A stretch of 64,000 bases of DNA from Trichuris trichiura (Eukaryota > Nematoda > Enoplea > Trichinellida > Trichuridae). The DNA is taken from contig JBAJFE010000032.1 of the NCBI GenBank assembly GCA_037903355.1, positions 558,001-622,000 of the forward strand, in the 5' to 3' direction. Below, one piece after another: positions 42,436-54,123 of this stretch (position 1 is its first letter; the number at the start of each line of letters is the position of its first letter). The notes beneath the pieces are model-generated. The model had not been told where the DNA came from and ran no database searches. It was given only the letters and a program-made list of their open reading frames with translations. Both the position numbers and the translations under genes were made by a program.

Positions 42436-42587
42436 CATGTTTCTTCTTACGAAATTTGTAGCAACAATTATTATAATTCGTAATAATTTTATTACCGCTG
42501 AGGGCGGGTAACACGCAGCCCGAAAGCTACGGGATCTGATTAAAAGTTTTGAGATTTAACGGGACAAATTCCGTAAGAAGAAACATG
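42436..42587 (+). repeat. inverted-repeat element with hammerhead-like core
   Basis: A 152-bp element flanked by a 22-bp inverted repeat (42436-42457 and 42566-42587, CATGTTTCTTCTTACG in one orientation). The core at 42498-42527 (+) reads CTGAGGG, C, stem GGGT/GCCC with loop near AACACGCA, then GAAAGC. The A-to-G change at core position 9 suggests an inactive copy. It has the same size and asymmetry as the element at 26089-26240. Confidence 0.65.
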
Positions 42588-42980
42588 GAAACACACGCTC
42601 CTGAACCAAAAAGCTGCATTTTCGAAAGTATTTTTGGTTATGTTAACTTTAAACATGGAATGCACTTGTTCGATATTCCCTGTTTCAAATCTAAAGAAAT
42701 AAACTTAGTTGCACATAAATCATTAGCGAGAATGAAACGAAGCCTAAAAATTTATTATTCGTGTCCGCATTACCTATTATCCTCTGTCTAGTTTGATTTG
42801 CATAATTTAATTTTTGCTTTAGCAATAAAATATAAATCAACCTACTTGGCGGAAGCTGGAAAGGAATACGATTAAAATCGTCCGGTCGAATTGAACCGTT
42901 GGCCAGACGTGCAAATGGTGATCTTGTTGAAAAGCCGGGGCACCAGGAAACGCGGCGATTTACATTCTAAATTTCAAAAT

Positions 42981-44729
42981 TCAGTTTTCTTCTTCGGTCA
43001 GCTTTTCGCCTACGCTTTTAGCGAGCAAATTTCGGCTAGGCGACATGGTGCTGATGCAGACAAGACGTTCCAAACTTCTAATTTTCTCTTCCTTTTCGCG
43101 AAGTTTCTTATTCAGCTCATCCTTTTCGGATTCAAGTGCTTTAAATCTGCTCTCTTCTGTCAGCTGGTTGAACAATGCTTCCATTGGAATATGTTAGGGA
43201 AAAATGAAAATGAAACTTACAACGTTGACCTGCTGTTGCAGCGATTCGATCTCTTTCTGATAGCGCTTCAGCATTGCTCTATCGTTCACTACTTCGTTTT
43301 TAATTGGTTTAGTCGTTATTAACTTAGCGCGTTGCGCAAACTCAAATCAAACTTAATGCTTGACTGCTTCAGCAACAACTGCTCACCTTGATGGTACAGA
43401 GAGTTTCTTCGCGCGCAGCCGGTGTAACTGTACATATAATGGCGGTTTTGCTGTTGCCGCCAAGAGCAGGCTGTAGAATTCGGGTCAACTTCGAGTCACG
43501 AAAACCAATGTATGGCCTGAGATATCTGCCCATTTTGAAACCGCACATGTAGGATGAAATAATAGCTTACATATCGGTTGCATTGAGTGCGCTCTGTTCA
43601 CTTAGCTTCGAAATCACTTGCGATAACATGAACAGACTGCGATTAATGGCGCAACCCTCTTTCAAACGGTCCCCTGTGGCAGTTGTGCTTTTGGCCCTTT
43701 CAGCTCCCGCCAAATCAACAATATTCAATTGCGAAACGAGAACGCTCTGTTCTTTGTCCGCCAATCCGTCTTCGCAACGCCGGCTTTCAATAATCTGCCC
43801 AGTTATACAAAATAAATGCATGGACAAGCAAACACTAAAACTTACAATACGAAAGATTGCATGTGAACGCGAGCTATGTTCATTGATGTCCGTAGTAGCG
43901 AAGTGCCTTTTTTCTGAACAGCAAAACACGTAAGAAAAGTTGCAATTGGCAAATTCTTGACCCTACGTTCTCCGACCGCAATAACGTCATACACTTCGTT
44001 GATATTTGTTATGACCTCTTCGTGTAGGCCGGAAACAAATACCTCCCCGTTTGCGTTTTCGTGAACGCCCAGACGCGCCTTTCCGCTCAGCAGATCCAGA
44101 ACGACTTCGTTGTATATTTCTATATACGAGACGCGTAGCAGAAAGATTCGCTCAGGCATCTGAAGCTACGACTTTCAGACACCATGGATGTTTAGCACAC
44201 GACCTACCTGTTCGATCATACCGAACAAGTCTTCGACTGCATGGAAAATAATTCCCACATCATTCGCAACGCCCATTACCGTATGCGTTTTGCCGGAAGA
44301 AGTTTGTCCATAAGCGAAGACTGTTCCTGCGGTTGAAAGCGTTAAATATGAAAAAGACAACATAACAAACATACCGTTGAAGCCTCCAACCGCGCTTTGA
44401 ACAAGCGGCAGAGTGGTCTCCCGATAAACGTCTGCATTTGATTCATTCGCGCTGAATACTCTGTCTAAGGTGGAAAGTTGGGATATTTCAAGCTGACAAA
44501 AGCATTTTTTTTACCGAAAGCGTATGCGCTATTTGGAACGACGTTATTCGTGCAAGGATTGATCTGCACAATTTGATTTTCAGTTGTTGTCCAGTGACAT
44601 TGACACTCGATGTCTTTTTCGCTACACTTGACATATTGTAGCAAATTAACAACCCAGTAATGACGAAACTTACACTGTTGTCAATGGCCGAACTCTAATA
44701 AAAACTCGGACTAAATCTCTTGCTGCCAT
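42981..44729 (-). CDS. kinesin-7 (CENP-E-like) motor
   Basis: Microtubule plus-end motor of the CENP-E type, which carries chromosomes during congression. Exons in order: 44674-44729, 44515-44621, 44375-44464, 44208-44326, 43967-44159, 43846-43913, 43571-43794, 43387-43516, 43221-43340, 42981-43163. All junction phases agree. Start [18 protein letters not shown]-loop GQTSSGKT is at residues 91-98, switch I SSRSH at 202-206, and switch II DLAGAE at 238-243. [12 protein letters not shown] and [11 protein letters not shown] follow, then the neck FAQRAKLI and coiled-coil start. Reading to the TGA at 42981 gives 429 residues, a motor with a stump. A donor at GTAGGCG (about 43009-43015) could instead lead into a tail, possibly the coiled-coil gene 3.7 kb downstream, but I found no exon pair with matching phase. 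No broken motor residue is seen. Confidence 0.92.
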
Positions 44730-46209
44730 CAGCACAACTAGCGGTAAAAACCTAAAACGAAGCAAGAACTGGTACTGAATATCCGCTTACAGTACACATG
44801 ACGCGCAGGTAAGAAACGCGCGTCGTTCACGGCAATCCCAGAGTGACAGCGTTTTTTGCACACTTATAGTAAGGGAGAAAAGTAATCATTTTTTATAAAA
44901 TGATATTTTGTTTTTGTATGCGGTCTAGCGCTAGCGATAGGGAAATCCAAAAGGAAAATAGTATTTTGAAACAGGGTTTTCCCGTTAAACCAGCAAATGC
45001 TGTATCCACTAGAAACGCAGCTTTGGATCATTATGTGATCCATTATAACAAAAGTCTGCAAATAATATTGCGGGTAAACGGCGTGGTTTTTTGGCTGCTT
45101 ATACGTAGCGCCGTTAGCTTTAAAATATGATGGCATCTTGCTTCGGGATTAAAAGTCTACGTTTTCATAATGAGCGCAGCATGTTGATGAAGTGTCAAAG
45201 TTTATTAACATAGCTTTCGCCACAAAGCAGAGCGAGCACTCACATCTTTCGGTCTCGCTTAACTGCTTCACGCCTTTAGCATGCTTTTCATTGACATAGA
45301 CTGATCAGGTCAGTAAGTCTTGATTTTAGCCATTAATACTCTGACCCTAGATTTCGTTCCATAATACAGCAGCTTTCCCGTTATTTGGGAAAATGTTTGC
45401 TCTTGGAATAGAAAAGACATCCAGTTTTCCGAAACGCTTACTCATTAAAATTTGACACTGTCTAACAGCGGCTCATATGCATTTTTGATTTCTCCTTGCG
45501 TATTACCCCGATGGTTTAGCGGTTGTTTCATGAACTTTTTACTTTTAATCGTCGTATCTAGCGAGTTTATAATTTATTGATCTTCAATTTGCACAACCTT
45601 TAAAAATGCCATTAGCGGCATGTAGTCCGTGCTACCTCTTCAATGTCACGAAGCTGGATGGTGACACTTCATCTGTCGATCTTCAAAGCTGTACAACTTC
45701 TTTGAGTTAGATGAGGAAGACAGCACGCATCATCTCAACATATAGAATATAGTAGAAGTTGGCCCGCACTTTGCCGCCATGTCTACTTCAACGATATTAC
45801 AACAAACTATATGCGGAAAGGTTTTTATTTCAACGCTAGTTTTACTCCTCACGCTATTTGCATACGTAATACGGGCGAACTGAATTGAAGTCGCCCTTTC
45901 TCATGAAATAGTATATTCGAAATACTTTTGATGAAGATAGCATGATTAACCGCGTTATCACGTTCATCTTTATGAAGAACTTCCTTCTTACCACAGCAAT
46001 TTTTGTTGATATCTTAATTACCCTATCTGCTAGCAGAGCTACTCTCTTTTTGGAGTACAAATAATGGCATATCGGCTGGCTGCTTGCAGAAAGTAGCCCA
46101 CTGGAGTAGTAAAGATCTCCGTGCATTTCTAGGTTAGTCGACGAGCTATCTCGAAGTAGCCTGTTCTGCTAAAATAGTATGCCTTAATTGCTGTTAATGA
46201 TAAACTTTT
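44730..46209. other. intergenic, no gene seen
   Basis: Region upstream of the kinesin start. No further gene or repeat recognised. Confidence 0.45.
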
Positions 46210-46406
46210 TGTACGGTAGGACCCGTTTATGACCAAAACTTTGCTCCAAAGCTTTCTGGTGCTCTCTAGACCCATTATCAGCGGTAAGAATTAGTGGAAG
46301 TAATCTTTATTCGATTATTTCCGCTAGTTCTTACCGTTCAGGACGGGTTAGGAGATTACCTGAAAGCTACTGAGTAGTCTTGATCGTAAAAGTGTCCTAC
46401 CGTACA
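46210..46406. repeat. fold-back element with two decayed hammerhead-like cores
   Basis: Bounded by the perfect inverted ends GTACGGTAGGAC / GTCCTACCGTAC. Internal arms match over about 45 bp. Core-like sequences face each other: minus strand 46251-46281 (CTGATAA...GAAAGC) and plus strand 46338-46367 (TTCAGGA, C, stem GGGTT..., GAAAGC). The layout is the same as at 16277-16619, but more decayed. Confidence 0.65.
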
Positions 46407-46940
46407 AATGTTTCTCATGGAAAACTAACATACACATTACCAAACGTTGCGTATTCAATCCTAAATGCTATGGACCATTTGCATGCTTCGCTATTCTCTG
46501 CCCAATAATAATCTGCTGCTTTAAATGCATGTTTCGTTGCAACTTTCTGATCCAATTATTACTCGTCTTATATTGCTCAGCCTTGTCTACAACGATATTC
46601 AAATACTCAAGACCAAGACTTTAAAACGAGCACCTTAAACGCGGAACTAGCTAAATGTCCTGCCACGAGAATGCTGCTTTAAGTTACCTTTCCTACTTCA
46701 AACTTTCGTGATACCGTCGCTCTATGCAGCCCTCACACCTGCGGTGAAGATATTGCCCGAGTGACTTCGGCATTAATAGCATTTAATCGACGCAGTTATT
46801 TAAAACTAATCATTAGCCAGCTAAAGGAGTGACAATGTATTGCGCAAAAGTACATGAAGACATCGTTTAAGCGTAAAAGTGGTTAAACGGTTCTTGTCGC
46901 AGCTAAGTGCCACTTAAACCATTAACTCGCTCTGTTTGAG

Positions 46941-47873
46941 GATTTCTGCTTACTTGGGCCTTTTGCTGACCAACGAAGCGCTTGAGAATCGAGTAGAGTG
47001 TCTCGAGAAAGCGATCGTACAACTTAAGCTAGCCTTCATGGCTTTTTTGTTATGGAATGGCTTTTCAGGACTATTTGAAGCACTATCTGACCATCATGAA
47101 GAAGTTTAACATTTTTAATGATCCTGATATTGGTCCGCTCTTAATTGACGACAATCCGGGTATCCGCGATGGCCGCCAAGAGCAACAGAATAGTTCGCAA
47201 GAACATACGTCTGAACAAGAAAGAAGGGCTAAACGGTTCTTCACTTACCCAAAGGGTACTGCCTAATACAGTGTTTGCTTTTACAGTACTGAAAATTATT
47301 CAAAGTTGAAGTGTCATTTGGAAAGACTTAAAATGCGTCCGCAATTAGTGCTTACTGAAAAGAAACAGGTAACATCACGATAAACAGTATTGGTAGTTCA
47401 AATTCCTATGCTGCAGTTCGACTTCATGTATTAAGCTTTTCCAAGTTCCTCTCTTCTAACATAATTTGTCTTTGTACCATCTGGAAAGGTTTTTCTACCG
47501 TATTAATTTATTTTCAAGCGCGAAGTTTGCTTGGACGAGCTGCGATTGTATGGATTTTGTGTTCTCGATGAACTCGCTCTAGCAAAGGGTACGTTTGTTT
47601 GTCGTTTTTCTTTATGAGGTTCATGTGCAATTTTAAGACGTTTACAGCCTCCTACAGATTGAGCAAGCGATCGTTGAAGAGCAGGTGATACTAAATGAAT
47701 TACTTAAATCACTGGTAAACTCTTTAAGAGTGCTTCGAAAGATTTACTATTGCAACGGATGATTTGTACGAAGATTATTTTAGCCTAATTCTCCAAGTGT
47801 CACCTCGCAATACAGCGACGAATCCTTAGAAGTGTCAGATCCAAAAGAGAAACCGGATGACGCGATAAATTAG
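46941..47873 (+). CDS. partial IGBP1/TAP42 paralog, truncated
   Basis: Diverged copy of exons 3-7 of the IGBP1 gene at 58786-60874. Exons 46941-47016, 47069-47235, 47287-47368 and 47519-47588 encode AYLGLLLTNE..ECLEKAI, DYLKHYLTIMKKFNIFNDPD, YSKLKCHLERLKMR and REVCLDELRLYGF. The 82- and 70-nt exons have exactly the parental lengths and all intron phases match, so it arose by DNA duplication rather than retroposition. A further short exon and a last one (SQYSDESLEVSDPKEKPDD, stop 47871-47873) can be joined in frame. The first two parental exons and the VFGAGYPS domain are not found. No premature stop is forced, so it may be an expressed truncated gene or a young-looking pseudogene. Confidence 0.6.
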
Positions 47874-47999
47874 TTGTTCCAAATGACTAAGCGCTTTCGT
47901 AGTTTATTCACCACTTTTTTAGTCCGTTTATTGTTGTACTACGAGCCTGTTCCAGAATTTCGTAAATAACTTATTGATGCAGGCCTTGTTTTGGCTAAT

Positions 48000-48253
48000 G
48001 CTCTAATACTTGCTCAGAATTGGCAAAACCTTTTGCAATTACGTTGTTGCGCAAAAGCAGAGCCGCTGGACACGATGCAAGTCATGAAGCATCATCGAGA
48101 AACGTGTTGATTTCAGGGTAACATCACTTGGAAGACATTCACGAAGTTAAAGGAGGACTGACTAAACGTAACAACACAACAAGGAGGTAGGCCGGTTTGC
48201 AATAGCGGTCAAACATTTGTTCTTTAAAAATATACGGAACTGCGCTTCTGTCG
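48000..48253 (+). repeat. 254-bp direct repeat, copy 1
   Basis: Identical base for base to 50060-50313. It contains GAATTGGCAAAACCTTTTGC and ends CGCTTCTGTCG. It has no LTR-like TG..CA ends and no coding frame. Confidence 0.97.
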
Positions 48254-50059
48254 CTAGAAGGGGAAACTGAAGAACTCATTTCGTTTGAGAAGACGAAAGC
48301 AGAGCAAGTTTAAGTCACTATGCAAGTTCATTGCATTGAATTTGTAGTATATGTCTGCCAGATACTCCTTCTTGTCTGTTCTCGTAGAGAAGGATTCACA
48401 TTCTAGAACTGTGTCTGTAAAAGCGACTACAAGCTGTGTGAAATAACTTGAAGTGTTCACCAAGCTGTCTGAATAATTTCTTTAATGGTATCAACCGGGT
48501 AAAGTGATCAGTTTAATCGTTCGCTCAGGCGTCTAAAAATCGCAATTTCAAATGTGCAAGAAAGCCGCGGTAGCAGCCCACCATACGGTGCTCCATCGCT
48601 TGCCACAGCAACTATGTTCGCCATAGGCACGTTTTTATCCTTGAAATATTTTTCTACAGCAAGGAAATTTCTTCTTTGGTATTGTCAAGAACGCAGTTTA
48701 ATTCACCCATTACGAATCTGACATAACCTATTAATAATGCTTCATTGTTAGGTAAGATCGATTAATCAATCTCCAAAGAAAAATGCGTTGCTCTCAAGAA
48801 GTCGCATAGACTTCTACGTCATTTCGTCAATCCTTCCTTGCACTGTGTCATTACTCAGAGGTATCCTTCCGATTATTTTAGTTGGTGACATGTGCAGTAC
48901 AGTCTGGATAACTTCGCTAATCACGGGTGTTTCCCCAATGTTATGTGGCTTTCCAAATTTTGCAATCAGTAATGAAATGGTATAAGACGCACGCAGGCCA
49001 TCTTTATCTTTTTCTGGTGCTGGCAACATACGTGGCAATATGTTCCTTGACAAAATTTCTGGCGAAGCGACTTAGGATGTTCGCATGTCTGGATGTACTT
49101 TATTAATGTGGTCTCATGCTTCGATCAGGTCTAGCCATTTATTCGCAGGTGATTGTGTAAAACCCTTCAAATAGTCTGAGCTGTACTGCCTGCGTTTCTT
49201 TCATACTTCCGTCATTGAAAGAAGGCCACGAAATGATGGTTCTTGTCGTTGCTGTATTAGAGCCCTGAGAAATTGCGGCAACGGTTCCGTTTATTTGCAG
49301 TAAACGGCAAGAACAAGAAACAAATATGTATGTATATTCACGAGTATGTCTTCTACAAAGGTAAAATGCCGTAAAATGTTGGCGGAACACGGCACACGGA
49401 ACAGAAACAAAAATCCTCCGATGACGAAACAGGAACGCGGAAGAACCCAGCGGGAAGACTCACAGAAAGACTCTGCGTCCAGAAAGTATTAGCTTAAACA
49501 CAAGGATGAACGACTAAGGTGACCACCAGGGTACAAAAGCAATTTAGCTGACAGGTTGCCGCACCGGATTTTTTTAAACTCGTCTCCGCCAGAATTGGAG
49601 GAGGCACTTTCAGAGGAAGTCAAGTGAGGATTAAGAGCGCAATGGAACAAAGGAACAGTGGACGTGAAGGAATGAAGCAGCTGTGCATGGATTGCTGGCA
49701 CGCGAAACAATGGGCATACACGTTATGTGTAAGCTTAGTCTGGGGCAGAATAGGATGAACTGTAAGCAATCTCCACCTGACCTTCTTTGAACTTACCGTC
49801 TCATTTTTTGGCGGAGTTGAGCCATAAAAAACGCCATTGTTCAATTGCGCCCTGCATCCCCACTTGACCTCATTTAGAGTCCAGGCCTCCACTTCTGGCG
49901 AGAACGAGTTAAGAAAGGCCCTTCTTACGCCGGTTTTTCTGACAGCCTTTTTGCGCTAGAGACAATTCTGCCAGAATTCCTCTTATGCGATTCTCAACGC
50001 CCCCGCATGGGTTTCCCATCGCCCCCCAGGGGGCGATATCGCCCACTTTGAGAACCTAG
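48254..50059 (-). mobile_element. hAT transposon relic (ZBED-like transposase)
   Basis: Minus-strand fragments include ASYTISLLIAKFGKPHNIGE, IPLSNDTVQGRIDEMT (49053-48814) and EYLADIYYKFNAMNL (48463-48254), the conserved LIAK.KKPHTIGE, LSNNTV..RI and YLADIF.KLN blocks of ZBED-type hAT transposases. The right end (about 49980-50056) has the GGGGGCGATATCGCCCACTTTGAGAACC-type terminus typical of this group. The left side stops abruptly at the direct repeat without a terminal repeat, so the element is truncated. It is a different lineage or age from 23204-25503. Confidence 0.82.
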
Positions 50060-50313
50060 GCTCTAATACTTGCTCAGAATTGGCAAAACCTTTTGCAATT
50101 ACGTTGTTGCGCAAAAGCAGAGCCGCTGGACACGATGCAAGTCATGAAGCATCATCGAGAAACGTGTTGATTTCAGGGTAACATCACTTGGAAGACATTC
50201 ACGAAGTTAAAGGAGGACTGACTAAACGTAACAACACAACAAGGAGGTAGGCCGGTTTGCAATAGCGGTCAAACATTTGTTCTTTAAAAATATACGGAAC
50301 TGCGCTTCTGTCG
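50060..50313 (+). repeat. 254-bp direct repeat, copy 2
   Basis: Perfect match to 48000-48253, directly after the hAT right terminus. Far too long to be a hAT target duplication. Confidence 0.97.
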
Positions 50314-50423
50314 GGACAAGTATTCAGAAGAGACGAGCAAACACTATTTGAGCTTCTCCGTCTGCCTGCACATCCGGCTGTGCACTAAACTGTTTCTATG
50401 TTGATTTTCTTAATATGGGAAAT

Positions 50424-50890
50424 CTTTTTCTTCTAAAAATCTTTTTCTGCGCTATTTCCAACCAGTTTTTGAATAACGCTTATTGCAAGAACGTTTAATA
50501 CGGAGCTTTCGGGTCTCTCCATGACTCGTCATCAGCGCTAAGTGCGCCGCTCATCGGGTCGGTCATTATGTTAGCAAGCTGCTCCGTCCGACCGACCTTG
50601 GCGGAGACCTCAGCCGTCAGGTCTATCTTGACCCGTCGGGCCTTGGTCCCACCTAGTCAGTCAGACTTCGCAGCGAGCACCCAACCGACCTTCCACGACG
50701 GCGACAACGAGCAAACCAACCATATATACCCGTCTGTTTCAAACAAACCGGGTTTTAAACTTTTTTCTTTCCGCGACTTCGCCTTTTTTCTTCTGTGCCT
50801 TTCGTTGTCCTCTTTCGTTTTGCTTGACCACTTGAACTTGATTTTGTTTTCTTTTTTCTTTTCTTCTTAACGGGTGTTTTTTAATTTTTT
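50424..50890 (-). repeat. hammerhead-like repeat unit, copy B
   Basis: T-rich lead-in, then the core on the minus strand at 50505-50535: CTGATGA, C, stem GAGTC/GACCC (one mismatch), loop ATGGAGA, GAAAGC. About 200 bp follow that match 770-960 (CTAGTCAGT, GTCAGGTCTATCTTGA). Downstream the lead-in words TTCTTCTAAA and TATTTCCAA..CATTTT recur at 50885-50930, suggesting a tandem arrangement with copy C. Confidence 0.6.
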
Positions 50891-51090
50891 TCTTCTAAAG
50901 TTTTTTTCGCGGTATTTCCAAGCCATTTTGGGACACCTAAAGAAAGTATTTGATTAGAAGGTACAACGTGGTCTAATAATGTATAAGTACAAAAGACAAA
51001 GAAAAAGTAGGATGTTTTCTAACATACCTGTATGTTCGTGAGAGTTCACTATGCGTTTCTCTGTTTTATTGGCAAAAAAGGTTGTCCGGA

Positions 51091-51121
51091 GCTTTCGGGT
51101 CCACTGTTAACCCGTCGTCAG
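51091..51121 (-). ncRNA. hammerhead-like ribozyme core, copy C
   Basis: The minus strand reads CTGACGA, C, stem GGGTT/GACCC (G-U closed), loop AACAGTG, then GAAAGCTCCGG. Best-preserved copy by stem and core. Preceded on the same strand by ACCG, as in the other copies. Confidence 0.5.
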
Positions 51122-51287
51122 CGGTAAAGAATATCGTCTACCGGTGAAAGATGCACGTTAGTACCTCCCGCTATCACGTGCTTCTTCCCAGTTGAAGCGC
51201 TCTGGCACGCGAACAGTCCCAGAATGCTTTCTGCAATGTTCATGCTTTCCATCATATCGTCTTTTTCTCCTTCTCGTCTGTCTTTCC

Positions 51288-51552
51288 CGTATAAATAATC
51301 AGAGAGGACTTATGTTGACAAACATAAGCACGGTGGAGGTCAACTCTTGCTCGTAATATCATCGCTTACGCTTTCGCCAGTTGCGGTGAAGATGGGAAAC
51401 TCTTCAAGATATCATTCGCCCGTATAAATAATCAGAAAGGACTTATGTTGACAAACATAAGCCCGGTGGTGGTCAATTCTTGGTCTTGGTATCATCGCTT
51501 ATGCTTTCGCCCGTTGCGGTGAAGGTGGCGAACTCTTCAGGATATCATTCGA
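51288..51552. repeat. two-copy tandem repeat, about 130 bp
   Basis: 51288-51418 and 51419-51552 share CGTATAAATAATCAGA, GGACTTATGTTGACAAACAT (a small hairpin) and TTGCGGTGAAG. About 90 percent identical by eye. TATAAATA could be a promoter element, but no transcript unit was recognised. Confidence 0.75.
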
Positions 51553-52176
51553 CTGAACCACCAAAGGCATATTCGCTGTTGGAAGTGTAACCTCCACGAA
51601 ATGCCCCATCGCATCTATATCGTTTAGTGGAAAGCGCACTAAGCGTAGTAGAATATATGCGAATGCACTTCGCGATCCCAATAAGGCTGCATCGGCCTCC
51701 TCTTCTCAAAACCCAATTCATTACGTCAAATACTTCAGCCTCTTGACTTGCCTTCGCCGACAGCTGTTGGATCAATCAGTTGCTCGTGTCGCCATTATTA
51801 CAGAGAACAAATATCATCTTTGTTTTAAGTGTCGCGTCTCCAAATTTTAAGACCGCAACGACGTATAAATGCACAGATTTCAGTCTTCTCGGTCATCATT
51901 TCGGCAGATGTTGCAATGCTAGCCGAATGCCTCCATCCGTGTCAACAATGCCAAGCTGGGTGGTACAGTATGGCTGCAATGATTGGCAGGACCAGCCCAG
52001 TCTAACTGCATGTCAACGTTGCCGTCGTTAGCAGCAAACTGAGACAGTGATCTCTAGGAATGAGCGTAGGCCTTACCGTTTTAAAGTGAGTTCAACTTTG
52101 CCTACTCATCCTTTACGGTAAACTTTTGTGTTTTCTGTTAGAAAAAATATTCATTCAATGCATACATATCGGACCT
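51553..52176. other. unannotated spacer
   Basis: Frames up to 83 codons on both strands, none recognised. Confidence 0.35.
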
Positions 52177-52178
52177 TA

Positions 52179-53176
52179 AAAGCGGCCCTCGTTATCTGCG
52201 GTTAATTCGTCCAACATTTTGAGCATTTTACCGCGTTAAAGTTGAATTCCACGTTATACAGGCTACCCTATGGAAAAGGCTAAATAGCTTATGTTCTAGC
52301 TGCGTATTTCGTCCTGTCCCCTTGAATTTCTTCGGGAACGTCGAGGCAGCTACGAAATTAGCCGATGCCGTTTCCCCAGTGATCTTTAAGTTCTTGAGGT
52401 TGAAGCGCTTCACGTATTTTGCTAGCAGTAACCTTTTTCTCTCCTTCTCTGCAACCACGCCAGAGAAGTGCTCATATAAGTTCAGCGTTTTCTCCCGAAT
52501 AACTTTCCCGTCGACGGGGACATTCTTCCGCGACATGTCCTCTATCCAAACGTTTAGCGCTTTCTCAGCTTTCACGAAGACTTTGTTGCGAACTACAGCA
52601 GCTCTTTTCTCCAATGAAGGGTCAAAATACACGTTTCCTCGAGTCTCAGCTTCCTTCCGCTTTATCGTACGAATGCTGGATTCATTCTTCCCGATCCTGC
52701 GGCCCACTTCGGCAAATGACAAACCACTTTTCAAAAGATCAAGGACTTCTACTTTCTCATGAAGAGTAAGGACGCTACGTTGTCTCTTAGCCCTAGAGGA
52801 ACCGTTTACTTGCCTTCTGTCAGCCATGTTCCTATGTGACACCAGTTAAACGACGCGAAGATTCAGATATACCATGCTGGAGGGAAACTGATGTTTGCGC
52901 ACGGTGAATAGGCTTGACAAGGCGCACGAAGCAATAACGAACAATCAAAAAAATGACAAGGCTTCACTAGCACTGTGTACGGTTAGGAGAGCCTTGTAGG
53001 CAAAAAAGGTTTTCCGCGCCCGGGTAGACGATCACGCTGCTGCTCAGGCAGGATACGAAATTACTGCAACTATAATGCCAGCCAGCTATGCGCATGTTTT
53101 TGTGAAAAGATGACGTCACTATTTCACGCCGGACGAACCGTGTTGTATAGAATCCGCGGATAACGAGGACCGCCTG
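52179..53176 (-). mobile_element. Tigger/pogo DNA transposon, internally deleted (N part kept)
   Basis: Inverted ends with the CGGCCCTCGTTATC / GATAACGAGGACCGCCTG pattern, flanked by TA on both sides (52177-52178, 53177-53178). The minus-strand frame 52842-52228 encodes the N-terminal CENP-B-type helix-turn-helix region (LTLHEKVEVLDLLKSG, VGRRIGKNESSIRTIKRKE). It then jumps at about 52320 straight into the element's 3' terminal sequence, so the DDE catalytic core is deleted. Confidence 0.92.
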
Positions 53177-53178
53177 TA

Positions 53179-54115
53179 TTTGCAGCGGTGCATATTTTTT
53201 GCGTAGGCTGCTTCGAGCAAAACTGAGTATTACAATGCGGTTAAATTATTGCTCGCTAAAACGGTAACTAATGCATTGCATTTGCACTTCTGCGAAGATG
53301 GCATTGAAACGCTTATGAAATGACGTACTTGACTCTTAGGGCTTTTCGATTTTCATTTTTGCTTCTTCTGCCCAAAACTGCCTCATCGAAAAAAAGCGTT
53401 GCTTACCAAAGTAGGTCAGCATGGAATGTTTCAATGTAATGTGGGTGCTAAATATACACTTGCAAATGCGTTTACTTGTCAGTTAATATCCTTTTGACAG
53501 TCTGCAGCGATGTAAAGCAGTGTTTTTCGTTGGTGTCCATGGGATCTCTTTTGGGACTTAAATTCATAAGGGTAGCTGGAGAGCGACATGAAGTGAGGGG
53601 GTTGAGAGTTCTGGATGAATCTCTTCTCTCGAAATCCTGCTCTCGGTATCCCAGAACTCAAAACTAAAGTTTAATTCTGTAGACACTTTCAGAACGCTAC
53701 CCAGTTATGAACTTTTTCCATCTTTCCTTGCTTTCCTCACTTCCATCGTTCTTCCATGACCTGTAATCAGAAAGAAGATTTTTTTTTTGCTTTCCTACGT
53801 CGCACGCTATGGACGAGACGGTATTATTATAGCTCATACAAACGGAGATACTGTCGAGGCTTTCCAGAAGTTCACGTTTATCCTCTATAATCAGAATGTG
53901 ATTTTTACACTTTGCAAAACATTTGAACTAAGCATAGGCTGAATTCCGGTAAATTATACGTTGTCAATTAAACAGCTTGACGTCCGTTTTTGTTGTTACT
54001 GTAGGACTCACTAATGCTGCAACCGTTCAACAAGACTTCTGCAAACTATTGGAGTTTTAGGAAGGTAGAGTAACGAGCTTTTGCAACTGACTAAGTCGTA
54101 GGTGAAAGGAAGAGC
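53179..54115. other. intergenic, no gene seen
   Basis: No recognisable gene or repeat. Confidence 0.4.
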
Positions 54116-54123
54116 AGCTAGAC

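Noticed and set aside
48000..50313. 254-bp repeats as LTRs of an LTR retrotransposon
   Set aside because: No TG..CA ends, no primer site, and the enclosed sequence encodes hAT transposase pieces.
53010..53035. TAGACGATCACG inside the Tigger copy, similar to a tRNA-His 5' end
   Set aside because: Only 12 bases match and the neighbouring sequence does not continue the tRNA, so chance or a tiny fragment.
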